Part shown: positions 14,701 through 26,920 of the stretch, piece by piece | Layout of the letters: each line of letters begins with the position of its first letter | Position numbering within the stretch: position 1 is the first letter of the stretch | Origin: Panonychus citri | Lineage: Eukaryota > Arthropoda > Arachnida > Trombidiformes > Tetranychidae | Reading direction: 5' to 3' | NCBI RefSeq assembly: GCF_014898815.1 | Contig: NW_026515500.1 | Location: 1,666,812-1,730,811 of the forward strand | DNA: 64,000 bases | Made by a program: the position numbers and the translations under genes | Notes under the pieces: model-generated | What the model was told of the DNA's origin: nothing | The model's input: the letters and a program-made list of their open reading frames with translations, nothing else | Database searches by the model: none

Positions 14701-16815
14701 GGTATTTAGGAGGGTATGAGGTGAACTGTAGGGTGGTATCATCATGTTCATCAATAATTATCGTTATGATCAACAGAATGACAAGTTATCCGATTACAAT
14801 TAGAAAAGTGATTTGTAATTTAAATCAAGGTAATAATCAAATAACAATAATAAGAAATCATGAGTTGATTATATTTATATTGTATTAATTAAAGAATCAC
14901 AATTATAACAAAGATGATGATAAATTCTAATCTAATTTTGTATAATCAACTTTACTCTCTCACCGTCCAACAGGATATTGCCCTCAGGTAATTTATTGAT
15001 TCTACTAATAATTTTTCTTAATTATCGGTGCTCACTTGTTTATCATTCTCTGTCACATTATCGATTGGATGTTAACTTTTCTCAAGAAATGGATAAGCTA
15101 ATCATCATCATCATTAGTATAATTAGATTCTGATTAACTAACAAACTCATTATTATTATTATTATATTTTACTTATTTTAATTCAATATATATTTTAATG
15201 TCCACCTTCATCATCATTATCAGAATGATAATCAAATACAATCATTATCATTTTGACATTTTCTTTTTTTCTTCTTTAAATAAACACTGAATTTATACCT
15301 TTGGCTATCCAAATGTATTCGTCTCAAGGTGAGATACAATAAGATGATAACAAATTGTATCAATTATAAGTTTCTGATTCAAATATAATTATAAATTGTT
15401 CATAATTATGGATTCAGTTTAGAAAAAAATAAAGTTTCTCCAATCAAAATATTACTAATTCTTTACTCAATCAAAATCATCAATAAAAATAATGCTTTTA
15501 GATGAATAATTATTTCATCTACTATGATGATGATTGGGTATTAAAAAAAATCCGAATCGATAATCAACAAATCACAATCATCATTTTCCTGAGTTGCCAA
15601 ATAAACCAGAAACTGTCAATTTGATCAATCAAAAGTTGATCAAGTTACCTACTTCTAATTACAATTCTAATATGATATTCTTTACATGGTAAATCTTTTC
15701 GATAGAGAGAAAAAGTGAGTGAGTTAGTGAGAGAAAACAATGAAGGGCGTTTATTAATCTGGGGCGTTTTCTGTTGAGTGTATTAATTTTTGTCTCCACT
15801 AATCAGGGTGTTAAGGGGAAGAGGGGAAAAAGAATTGATTTAAATATGTAATTAGGTGAGATGAGAGAAAAAACAATAAATATGAGGTAATGAATAATGG
15901 ATAAACTTACTTAATCTTGCATTGATAATCGAATTAAAAGCTTTGGAAGTTGATTTAATCGCATGGGAATATTGGTTGGCCCAGTCTCTTTCTTTTTGAA
16001 AATATTCTTCACAATCTTTATGTGTTGACCTTCCTCGGGAATCAATGTTTTCAGATAATTTACCCAATATATTTGAAGATTTGGGTAATTTAACTCTTGG
16101 GGGTGGATTAAGGGAGCAAAGAAATTGTTCCCAAATCTTATCATGGCCGAAAATTGGATGATTAAGAAGTAATCTTAAATATTCTTGGATTTGCCAGCAA
16201 TCTTTGTACCATTCATCACCGATTAGAGTTCTTGTATTGGGACCAAGTTTTTCTCTACTCTTTTCTTTAGCATGTAAGGGATTGGTCATTGATTCTTCGG
16301 GTAATGGTGGCATAATTAAACCATAACCAGGAGCAACTGATGCAGTTAAACTTTGATTCAATTGTTGAAGATCATCATATATCCTTTCAACTTTCCACTC
16401 TTTACCAGAAGATTCATCCATTAAAGATGTTGTGGTCAGTTTATAAATGACACTTTCACCATCTTTTGTTATACTATTGGTTGACACTTTAACTTTATAT
16501 TTTGGTCTAAATGGTTCTTGGGCTACCTCTGAAGAAGAGCTTGTAGATACATTGGAAACAATTGAAAGTGATTGAGGTGATTGACGATCTTCCGGATAAT
16601 TTTCCTGGAAAAAAACACAATCAAGAAGAAAAAGAAAAAAGAAAACAAAAATTAATAGATAATAACACTTAACATATTCACATTAACTAATTAAATCTTA
16701 CCTTAGATGGTGATGGTTGTTTCTCATCGTTTTTCAAACCCACAGGATCTTCAAGTGAAATATTGGAAACATTTACCGGTTCAATACTAGCGATTGCAGA
16801 ATCAATAGTATCCAT
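8770..16815 (-). CDS. SNX-BAR sorting nexin, SNX5/SNX6-like (3' end not found)
   Basis: Membrane-curving endosomal sorting factor of the PX-BAR family. Four exons join in frame: 16815-16702 (ATG, 38 codons), 16604-15911, 9396-9266 and 8946-8770, all with GT-AG borders and phases 0, 1, 0, 0, giving about 372 residues before an open donor. Residues about 72-205 form a PX domain with the GLIMPPLPEES segment and the long helix insert typical of SNX5/6. Then follow a motif resembling DDFFEQEKNFLINYYNRIKDSC of SNX5/6 (here EEYFQKERDWANQYSHAIKS) and, in exon 4, the strongest match, RRTGLMIEYEKSNRNLDKAK, in the BAR helix. SNX5/6 have about 405 residues, so the last 50-80 residues are missing. The first 70 residues are Ser/acid-rich and not conserved. 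The 6.5-kb intron 2 is large. Its 5' end faces the SUMO protease on the other strand. SNX-BAR is fairly sure; the SNX5/6 subtype less so. Confidence 0.8.
9397..15910. other. Large intron 2 of the sorting nexin, no internal gene recognised
   Basis: The 6.5-kb gap between exons 2 and 3 of the sorting nexin holds AT-rich sequence with TGATGA and ATTATT repeats. One plus-strand frame at 11708-11908 (66 codons) has unbiased composition but no family I recognise. No exon with matching phase was needed to join exon 2 to exon 3. Confidence 0.5.
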
Positions 16816-18066
16816 ATTAGACAGAGAAAAGAATAGAATTTTTCGGTTTTCTTTTTAGAATAAAACAAAAATTCGATTCAGAGGTAAACTAAGCAATAGA
16901 AAATAATCAACTGGTTGTTGACACAATCAAAAGTAACAACAATCCAAAGGATTAATAGACAGTTAATAAAAAAAAGGAAATGTTAATCAAAAGCTAAACA
17001 ACAAAAAAATTAATCGAGGTACAAAATCAATAAAAGTAAACCATTAAAATGAGAAGAGAGAGAGAAAGAGAGACAGAGACAAAGAATAAAAAAGAGAGAG
17101 TGAGAGAGAAAAAAGTATCCAAGGTTAACAATGTAACAATAGTCGTTTGATGGGATCGGTTAATTAATTGGTGAGTAACAACAAATGAAAATCAATGTAA
17201 ATCACAATAATTGAAATTAAATCAACGAATAGATCACGAACCAAGAGAGAGAGAAAGAGAGAATAACATTGAGAGAGAAAATAAATCCAAAGAGAAAAAA
17301 ATTTTGCTCCATTTGAGTTACTGTTCCATAGAAACACCAGATGGAAGCACATCGAAAGGTAAACATATGTTCTGTTTCCATGGTAACAGTAAATCTCCGG
17401 TCGGGAAAGAAAGAGAAAAGAAAGAGAAAAAGAAAGCGAATCTTTTTGATGAAAGGAAAAAAAGAGAAATATTTTCATTTTAATTCTTCTGTGTTTATGT
17501 TGTTTTCTTGTGAATAATTTTTTTCTCTTACCAATTATCTCAACTCTCTGAATTTCTCCTGAAACTTGATTACGTTCAATCAATGGTTTGGTTGTGAATG
17601 GATGAGACAATTTTCATCGACTAATTTATCTTTCGCTCTGAAAAAGAATCGTTTTCTTTTTCTCTTTTCCATTTGTGTTTCTTTCTTTCTTTCTCTCTCT
17701 CTCTCTTTCTCTTTCTCTTTCATATTTTTCACAGCATTTTCGCCTCTTTGTTTGCATCATTTTGTCTACTTTTTTTGTTGTTTTGTTTTCATCTTCATCC
17801 AATCAATGAGGATTTAATTTATTTACAGAACAAATAATTTAAATCGCAAGTCTAAATGAACTTCTAAGAAAATTCTAAAGAAGAAAAAATTACCTGTCTA
17901 CTAATTGGTTCTTTTTTCTTTCTTTACCTCTTTCTCTCTTTTTTTGTGTCTTTTTTTTCGGTTTTCTCTCTCAACTTCTTTTTTCTTCTTCCTGTTTTCT
18001 ACTTTTAATTGTTCCAAATTCTCTCTCTTTTCCTATAAACATCTTAATCTTCTGTACGACAATTTA
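16816..18066. promoter_or_regulatory. Divergent intergenic region between sorting nexin (-) and SUMO protease copy P (+)
   Basis: The two start codons are 1.25 kb apart and point away from each other, so this stretch must hold both promoters and 5' leaders. It contains purine-rich AGAGAG and pyrimidine-rich TTTCTCT blocks (17050-17110, 17240-17290, 17680-17720, 17910-18000). Open frames in it are Arg/Glu/Lys- or Phe/Ser-rich and reflect these tracts. I see no clear TATA box or initiator. Confidence 0.45.
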
Positions 18067-20695
18067 ATGTCTCACATGGAGGTTAATCAAACTTTATCAG
18101 TTTACAATAATATTGTCTACTTTGGTGTTCATAAATTTTGCTGTGATGAAATTCGTTTAATTTCAGCTGGCATTAAATTTTCCCAAGTTTGTCAAGTCCA
18201 AGAAAGATCTCGTTTCAACATCACCATTCCACCAATTGATATAAAAAAGGCCTATTTTGACAGTAAAACTGGTGAGAATTTGTCAACCCTGATCACAGAA
18301 ACTAATCCTGATTCTGGAACTAAAATAAGCAGCGCATTGAAACTAAAACCTAATCAACATGATACAAACACTCAAGGTAATTATTTGTTTTCTTCTCCCT
18401 CTCGCACTTGTCTTACTTTGGCTGTTCTCTAATGATTGTCCTTCCATCGTTTATCGCGATTAACTGTCAAAATCTCTTATAAATATTTCGTACGATTGTG
18501 AAAACTCACCGTTCAAATTATGATTTAGGTTAGTGATTAACTGCCATCTCTTGACATCTCTTTCATTTTCTTTATTTTCTAATCTCACTCACCATTTATC
18601 ATGCGTTTGCCTCTCTTATATTTACTGTCTCGTATTTTTAACTAACATTTAGTAGCCGCATGCTTATTTTTTTCTTCCCCCTAATCTAATACTCTTCATG
18701 GAATATTAGACAACTTGAAGGATTTGAGCTTTTCTTTTTTGATCCTCTGTCGCTGTTTTCTTTTGTCTTACACTCTTATTTCATCTTATTTTTTTTATTA
18801 ATTTTCTACTCTGTGACTTTTTTCTTCTTCTCTTCAATTAAACTATTAGGATCGATTCGTGTTCTTGTTCAATTTAACGGACAAGGTGAAGAAATTTACA
18901 AAATATTGGAAGGATATTTTTCCGTCTTTAGCCAAGTGGATTGGAAACTTGAGAGAGCCCTATCGCGAAGCGTTCTTAAATACCTTGATTTCTTGATCAA
19001 TTATTCTCAACAACCAACACCAGATTTGGAAATTTCTGCCAGCAAGGAGAACGACGAAAAGACAACACAATCAATCCTGTGTAAATCGAAAAAAACATAT
19101 TCAAGTTTACCACAATCAACGAATACAACAACATCATCAATGTTCTCATCTGCCCTTAGATCATCTTCTCCACCTTCTAAACAGTCTCCTATCCTGGTTA
19201 AGAATAAAACGAACGTTTTAAGGCCCAAATCAGATGAATCACCTTCCATAATTGATATTGAAATCGATAGTGATGATGAAGATGACACTGAAAACCAGCG
19301 TAGTTTGAATGGCTCAATATCTAATAAGTAAATGACTTTAAGCTGCGTTTAATTTGTAACAAGCTCTATGGCTTATTTTTAACTGTCATTCTTATAATTC
19401 TTTTATTTTGACCCAGTGATGACCATCTCTTCAGTTACCCACCCGATGAAATTGATCGTATCTCAATCCACCAATCGGATCTTGCTTGTTTGGAACAAGG
19501 GCAATATTTAAATGATACAATCTTAGGTTTCTATCTTAAGTAGGTTATTTTTTTATCTATGGAAACATAATAACCTTAATTCGTCTCTGTCTTACTCATG
19601 TTGATCTCTTTTTCTCTTCTTTTCATAGATACATCGAAAAAGACTTGACAGCGCCAGATATTGCCGAAAGAAGCTACATATTTAGTACATTTTTCTATTA
19701 CAAGCTCACCCACAGAACTCGAGTATCGGAGACTCAAACTCAGGACAATCAATCGTAGGTGTCACCTGAATTTGTGTACCTGTTGATTTAATGTTGGTCA
19801 AGTGGTGATTTCCTTATTTGCCAATGACCAACAGCCAATCAAATAAAAATTATTGGTTTTCCGTAATTATGGCCTTTTGGTCATCTAATCGGCATTGATA
19901 ATCTGATACTTAATTGTTTATTTATTCTCTCCTATCTATTCAGGCTTTCTGATAAATATTACAATAGAGTCAAGAATTGGACAAAAAATATTAATATATT
20001 CGAAAAAGACTTTATAATTATCCCAATTAACAAATCCTGTCATTGGTTTTTGGCAATCATATGTTATCCAAGGAAGGTTCCATTCATGGACGAGATTTTA
20101 CCGATAGAAATTGAAAAAAATCCAAAAAGGTATTAGATTAATTTAACCAGTTCAATTTGAGATACATTTCTAATCCTTTTGAAATTGCGTCTCTCTCTCT
20201 CTAGACCTTGTATACTTTTCATGGATTCACTTCAAAGTGCTCATAGTAAATGTGGATTAGCTGCACCAATTAGACACTTTCTAACCAAAGAATGGGAATC
20301 AAAGAAAACGACAAAGAAAAATTTTAGTAAAAGTGTAATGCCTGATATTTATCTCAAGGTGCCTAAGCAAATTAACTCCTTCGACTGTGGTCTCTATGTG
20401 CTACAATATATTGAAAATTTCTTAAGAGTAAGTTAATTTGAAGGTCAAGTAAACTTTTTCTCCTCGCCAACACAAATTAATTTATCTTTTTATCCTTAAA
20501 CATTTCCAGAATCCTGATTATTTACTTGAAAGAATTTGCAAAGATCCTGCTATCAATCTAGAAGATTGGTTTTCTCTTTCACTGGTCTCTTCTAAGCGAC
20601 GAACAATTAAAAGATTGATTAAACAGCAACGAGAAGCAGGCGAGAATAAGAAAAATGGTAATTGTGAAAAGATGGAAACTGATGATGATAGTTGA
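18067..20695 (+). CDS. SENP6/7-like SUMO protease (Ulp1/C48), copy P, catalytically complete
   Basis: Predicted SUMO isopeptidase, probably nuclear, of the SENP6/7-Ulp2 branch. Seven exons: 18067-18376, 18850-19327, 19417-19539, 19629-19754, 19944-20129, 20205-20427, 20510-20695, all GT-AG, 543 residues. Residues 1-104 plus the start of exon 2 (IRVLVQFNGQGEEIYKILEG) look like one PH-like fold: beta strands, an ITIPPIDI strand, then a strand and C-terminal helix. A variable Ser-rich, acidic linker follows (DIEIDSDDEDD). The protease domain starts near 265 with LNDTILGFYLKYIEKDL. His379 (CHW), Asp415 (LFMDS), Gln463 (VPKQ) and Cys469 (FDCG) form the C48 active site. A Lys/Arg-rich tail precedes the stop. 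This copy sits alone, 21 kb from and opposite in strand to seven paralogues at 42-64 kb, and shares their exon lengths and phases. Confidence 0.9.
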
Positions 20696-20726
20696 TGACT
20701 GATTTTCTTCAAACTAATTTCGGTCA

Positions 20727-20732
20727 AATAAA
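20727..20732 (+). terminator. Poly(A) signal AATAAA after copy P
   Basis: Canonical AATAAA about 32 bases after the stop codon of the SUMO protease, followed by T-rich sequence. In DNA this AT-rich such hexamers are common, so position is the only support. Confidence 0.4.
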
Positions 20733-21421
20733 CCGCATCAAAATAAGTTTGACGTCAAATTTTCACTAACCGGGGAAATTTTCATGATTAACTCTCCCAC
20801 TTATTAACTCTGCTCATCATGGAATAATTTTCAACCGTCTTCCCGAAACGATTAACCTCTTAAATCACCGATTAATGATATCCAGTGTCAATAACTAACA
20901 TCTAAATCACTGCGGACCAACATTCAATATACTGATGACTGACACTCCCTTGCTCTCTCTCTCTCTCTATCTTTTTCTTCATCCATCTCTCTATTTCAGA
21001 CTCGATTCTCTTTTGATTATGTCCATCGTAAATACGTGTTGTATTGTATCCGAATTTGTCATCTTTAATTACGCTATCAAGAGACATTAACATAGCTATA
21101 CATCTTTACTATCATCATCGCCGTCATCATCACCATCTTTCACAATTGATTATATATAAACATAAACAACCATCATCAAAATGCATCATAACAACAACAA
21201 CAAATCTCTTCGTCATCATTGGAAATAATTTAAAGAAAAACGTTGAAGACGTTTCGTTCATTACAATCAAAGATTCATCACTGTGATTCACATTTAATCC
21301 TATGGAATTAAGATTAAGAGATGATATTTATACATATATAAATGATCGGAGGAGCTACAATATTATCTTCAATTAGCTAATTGTAAACAATCATAAATCT
21401 AAATTATATCGATTGAAAAAA
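20733..21421. other. Short convergent intergenic stretch, no gene seen
   Basis: Lies between the 3' ends of copy P (+) and the small membrane protein (-). Contains a CT tract near 20950-20970 and CATCAT/CAACAA repeats. Frames crossing it have repeat-driven composition. Confidence 0.5.
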
Positions 21422-21853
21422 TTATATTGAACTTTCTATAACATTTGCCTGTTGAGTTATATTAGGATTAAGCTGAAATGACCTCAAACAAGCTGGACAG
21501 ATTAACATATTTGGATGATCCTGTTGCCATTTTTTGTAATCCACTCGGAGATATGTCAAACCGATTACTGTTGAAATTAGAAAAACAATAAAATACATAA
21601 TGATAAATGTTACAAGTAACTTGTTCCATTTTGGCAATAGAATCGGATTAGATTGTTGATATTGAATAAAGCCGAGGAAAACAGTGTAATAGCCAATGGT
21701 CAACATGAAAGAAGTGGAAATGATTGAACGATATCGATGATTCTGTTTAAAATACAAGCGAAAAGTTGGATGATTTGGTCTAATTGTAAATTCGGGAGAA
21801 TATGATTGACAATTTGGACACCGATAGCCACCCAAAGTACGAATACCAATCAT
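21422..21853 (-). CDS. Small two-pass membrane protein with paired CxxC motifs, unknown family
   Basis: A 143-residue frame with ATG and TAA and no intron. Near the N terminus is CPNC (residues 12-15) and near the C terminus CPAC (about 119-122). Together these could bind one zinc ion if both ends are on the same side of the membrane. Two hydrophobic segments lie between them, about 44-63 and 79-101, the first preceded by a basic stretch (KQNHRYRS), the second followed by a charged RVDYKKWQQDH segment. Both termini therefore should be on the same side, probably cytosolic. The balanced composition, unlike repeat-derived frames nearby, argues that it is real. I do not recognise the family. An upstream 5' exon is possible; none was identified. 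It is convergent with SUMO protease copy P. Confidence 0.6.
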   Translation of the reverse strand: MIGIRTLGGYRCPNCQSYSPEFTIRPNHPTFRLYFKQNHRYRSIISTSFMLTIGYYTVFLGFIQYQQSNPILLPKWNKLLVTFIIMYFIVFLISTVIGLTYLRVDYKKWQQDHPNMLICPACLRSFQLNPNITQQANVIESSI

Positions 21854-23513
21854 AATCAGTGGATTAAGAGAGAGGATTAAGCGATTGTTAAAAAGAAAAA
21901 AAAAGAAAAGAAAATCGATTAACTGTTTAGTGACACAATTGGAGAAATATCTTCTGAACCATTTATATAAACTTTTGTGTAATAATTTCGTACCAAAAGA
22001 TTTAAATTAATTAATCATCAGGATATTTAATCTACAATTAACATCATAATTTAATTATAATCTCCTGTTAATTGATTGTTACACTAAAAGAAACAATGAA
22101 AAGATTGTATCTGTTATTGACAAGTTAATGTTTTCGATTTAATTTCTTACAATGTAAATTCATCCATTTAGAAATTAATCCAACACCAGTGAGAAGTTAA
22201 ATTGTAATGTTTTCGGTAACAAAGTGATTAACTCTTAACTCTATCACATTGAGAAAACTAATCTTATCAAATCTATTATCATCTCGACATCAAGGAACAG
22301 GATAAATGACAACAATTGACAATTCAATTGCAGATGAGACAAGAAGATGATTTAATAAACGATTATGTGTATAAAGTGAAAGGGGTTTCGAAGAGGAGGG
22401 AGAAGAGAGAAAAAAATGAAACAAGAAAAAAATGTTCTAAGGAAAAGTTCTAAAAGAAGAATCGAAAAATCGACGAAACGTGTAAAAGGATTATTTCTCT
22501 TTAACCGGTTGTTTATGTGAATTCGAAAGTGGTTCATGCAAATGACTCGAAATTCCCTTTATCCGATATTCAATCAGCCTCTTTTTTTTTCGAAAAAAAC
22601 AAAATTTTCAACTTGATTTGCCTTCGTTTCTTTATGCAAGAGTGAATTTAGTCAATTGATAAACTGTTAGTAAATAAACAACAACAGAGCGAGTGAGAGT
22701 TAGAATCGCCCTAAGGGCAAAAGCATTTTCTTTATGCAAAATGTTTTACTTTTTTTTTTGCTTCTTTTTTTTCACAGATGAAAAGAAATCTATTTGTTTT
22801 AAATATTCAATTCTAAAAGTTAATTGTAATATATTTAGATGGAAGAAGAGTTTTGTTGATCAACAGATTAATCTAAATGAAAATTGATACAATTTGCGAT
22901 GAAAACAAATTGAGATTAAGCATCAATTGAATTTTCTTATGATGAAATTGATTCTCTCATTTGTGTCGATTAATGAAACAATTACTTTTAAATCTTATCG
23001 AGGTTCTTTTAATACCTTTCTTAGGGTTTCGTCTTAATAACACAGGTAAATCTTGAAGATGATCAAAATCACCTCTTTAGCTTTGAATGAGCAGCTTTCA
23101 TGGTGATAATATTAATAATAATTCATGAAATCACATTATATAGATACGATTCTAGGATATAAGATATTGAAAGAAAAGACAAGAAAAAAAAACCATGAAG
23201 TTGATGAAACTTTTATCATGATATTTATCATGGTGAAAGTTATTTGATATCAAGTATACAAAGCAAGAAAACTAATAATCTTTGGATTCTCCCGATGATA
23301 ATACTGTTAAGTATTAATACCTCATTGTTAGTTTTGTATTATCATCATTAATATATTAAACTTTTCCCCCTTTTATTGTTATTATATTTATCATACATTC
23401 TTGAAATTCCCGCTTTTCAAAAGTCTATCAGTTTAACTAACTAATCAACTAATCAACTTCTTGATTGTATAAGCAGAGAGAATGAAATTCAATACAATAG
23501 GCTGGAAACAATT

Positions 23514-23515
<2 letters not shown>

Positions 23516-23567
<52 letters not shown>
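23516..23567. repeat. (CT)26 microsatellite
   Basis: Uninterrupted CT tract of about 52 bases in intergenic DNA. Confidence 0.95.
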
Positions 23568-23568
<1 letters not shown>

Positions 23569-25203
23569 AGAGTTTAATTTTCAACAGTTAATGAAAAAAT
23601 TGAAGCTCAACTAAATATAATTATAGTTAATAAATTGTAGTTATTAAGATTTTCTCAATACCCTCAATAAGGTTGAAAAGTAAATTCCTCTCCTGATTAT
23701 CATAACAATAACTAATCAAGATTAACTCCCGACCAAACATAATATATTCAATCTTAATTGTTAATATCGATTGATAGAAATAAATTTTGATCGACTTGTA
23801 TCAACATTTACATTTTTAATATAGATTGTCAGCATTTATCATGGAAGAAAACTTGGAATTGAAACTTTTCCTCAGATTATAAAAATCATTCCAAATGATT
23901 AGCAAATCGATTCTCAATGCTTATCATTAACACGTTATCATCATTATCATCTATCTGTCTATTAAATTAACTGATTGAAAGATGAAAATTGTAAAAAAAT
24001 ATAAAGGTAACAATCAATGAAACTGTTTAAAGCTCTCATTGTATTCAAATAATTGAGCAACTACGATTGATTGATAATCTTTTTGTTTGATTGTTGTTAT
24101 TTCAATTATTTTCTGTCAACAATCAGATAGTAAATATAATATTTCATTGAAGATGATGATCAGTAAAAAGTGATAACAATAATAATAATAACGTTTTTTA
24201 TTTTTACTCACAAATTGTATTGAAGAAAAACAAATTATTCAAACATATTGGTTGATTATCATCACCATCATCATCTTCATCATCAATTGATAAGCAACAA
24301 TCAACAACAATTTACAAAACAATATATACATTTATATAGATATTTATTTGATTGAGATAAGGACAATTTAGCTTTTGTTATCAATCAATGGACAATATTA
24401 TGAGCACGTTAAAAACCACCATTGAAACCAAAGTGTAAAACTTTTCCCGTGTCTCAATCAACGTGCCAAGTAAATTTGATAATAATCAAAAATCCTCTTC
24501 AATATCATCATCATCTTATACAATTAAATGGATGCGATTATTAAATTAAACAATCGTACACATTAAGTGAATTAAAATCGAGATGATTGATGAAAAAAAG
24601 TTACTAAAGTGTTTTGTATTTACTATTGTTATCAAAGTCTTCATCTTGTTTTGCTTTTTGTGTCACATTCAAATTTGTCGATATTCAATCTCACTCACTC
24701 CCAATGGTTTTATCATCATTCTCACCTTTTTAGATTCATCAATTATCATCACAATTATTGCTCTCTTTTGTCATCTTCCATTCATATTTATCATGTTAAC
24801 AAAGTCCATCTTCCGTTTTTTTATTAATAATACAAGTTTATTATTATACTCGTGGTATATTAAACTCCTCTCTCTCTCTCTCCATCTTCATCCGCTTTAT
24901 CATCATTGGCTTCCATCATCCACTCAATTTATTTATCATCATCATCATCAGTTGTATAATTTTAACTTAAATGTTTCTTATGAAAGGATATCCTAACTTT
25001 TCATTCATTCATCGTCACCATCATGCTAATGGTGGTTAGCAATTAGTCAACTAAATACAATTAGAAACAAAGATAATTGGTTCAGTCAATACTTTGAATT
25101 GTAATTAGATTGAATGAATATTTCGCTCGTGCTTCGATTGGTATTATTGACCAACAAGAGAGAGAGAGAGAGAAACTGTTGAAAATTAAACTCTTAAGAG
25201 AGT

Positions 25204-25206
<3 letters not shown>

Positions 25207-25277
<71 letters not shown>
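25207..25277. repeat. (GA)35 microsatellite
   Basis: About 71 bases of uninterrupted GA, the longest dinucleotide tract in the window. Both-strand open frames over it are pure Arg-Glu or Ser-Leu repeats and are not genes. Confidence 0.95.
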
Positions 25278-25281
<4 letters not shown>

Positions 25282-26855
25282 TTTTTTTTTTGACAAAAAG
25301 AAAAACTTTCTGATCTCATTGACACTTTTGGATCTATTTGTTAGGATAAAAAAATTGCTCGAAAAAGTAAAAGCACTTAAAAGGTTCAAAAGTAATGCCA
25401 ACATTGTGGACTGGACTTAAATCTTTACTGTTTATTAGTAAAAAAAACTTTCGTTTCTTTTTCTCAAGTGGTCAAGTCATAGAAATATATACAAATATCA
25501 ACAACAAGAGAAAACAAATTGAACAATAATCATAATTGTCAAGAAAAAAAATGAAGAAAAAAAACTCAAACATTGAAACTTAATGGAAAGGAAAATGATA
25601 TTTTGTTTTGTTATCCAATTTATCAAACGATTATCATCATCATCATCATCATAATAATCAATTGATATTATGGATTAAGAAATAAAAACTGGACATGCGA
25701 ATAAAAGTTTTCTAGTAAAGTAGTTGTCACAAATTGTCACGCCTTCTCCTATCCTAATAATAGTGAGATGATAAAATCTCACTCCCTGTTATCCTAATCA
25801 CTAATCAGTTGATTGATAAATGAAAACCTATTTAACACCTTAGACCACTTTCACCCTCGAGTATATCACCAAAGGCCATCTAAAGATCATACCTAGTGTC
25901 CAAAATGTTGTAATTGTAAAGAGTGATGAAGATAAAAAAAAGTAAAGTTGAAAATGTTACTGAATGAATAAGTATAAGGAAAAAAAACTAATCCATAAAC
26001 TTGAATGTTGATCTTGAAAGGTTATAAATAGCAGGAATTATTATATAAATAAGTAATCAATGCATATATATATATATAAACATAATCTATGGTTAAGTAG
26101 CTGTATCAGTAGAAATGAGCATCCATAATGATCAACAATTAACCTATTCAAACGTATTGTATTATTCAAATCCACTTGAGTTGCAAACATTTTTGTTTCA
26201 TTTTGAGAAAACCTTTGTACCTTTAAGCTTTCAAGTGGACATTATATTCATATAATATAATATTATCCAGCTAATTTTGATTATCGTAAAAAATATCATC
26301 CATTTTTTAGTTGTTGCTGTTTGTTGTTTGATAATTGTCCACCATAATGGTCAAGGCTATTGAGGAAAGATTAACGAAATCGTTACGATTTCTTAACTAT
26401 AATAATGATAAAACTTGTCTCTTTGTTGTAATTGTCTCCATTGTCATTTACATGGTTATTATTGTCCATTAAAAGTTATTAGTTTGCATATTATCATGAT
26501 ATTATTATGTGTTATTCAAGGATAAGATTCTGGGTAAGATTTTTTTTTCATAGTACATTTTGTATGGAAAAGTTTATATTAATATAATAAGATTTTTTTT
26601 ATTACTATTAATATGGTCTTTTATGATCATTATTATTATGATGATGATCGTTGCCTCTTATTTGAGATGAACTCCCATGGTATTGGGTAAGGTATTCATA
26701 TTATCACCATGATTATGAATGATTCAGTCTCAAGGAATTTCAATCGTCAGATTATTTTGCATTATTATGATATTAATAATGTTAGTATTTTCTATTCTCT
26801 CGCTTATCAATCATGGATGATGATATTTCAGCATCAACATTTTCTCGAGTTTATC

Positions 26856-26858
<3 letters not shown>

Positions 26859-26915
<57 letters not shown>
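26859..26915. repeat. (TC)28 microsatellite
   Basis: About 57 bases of uninterrupted TC. Confidence 0.95.

Positions 26916-26920
<5 letters not shown>

Noticed and set aside
17164..18000. Long frames on both strands upstream of copy P
   Set aside because: Composition is Phe/Ser/Leu or Arg/Glu/Lys from purine/pyrimidine tracts; no domain, and the region is the 5' flank of two divergent genes.
19007..19288. Minus-strand frame opposite exon 2 of copy P
   Set aside because: Antisense shadow of the Ser/Asp-rich linker.
24583..24996. 137-codon hydrophobic frame, plus strand
   Set aside because: Rich in Ile, Phe, Ser and His from ATCATC/TTATTA repeats and CT tracts; overlapped by another frame of the same kind; no recognisable domain.
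25186..25420. Overlapping open frames on both strands (Ser-Leu and Arg-Glu repeats)
   Set aside because: They are translations of the (GA)35 microsatellite; same for frames at 2537-2749, 26709-26936, 29417-29614, 29707-29967, 40000-40239 and 56798-57010.
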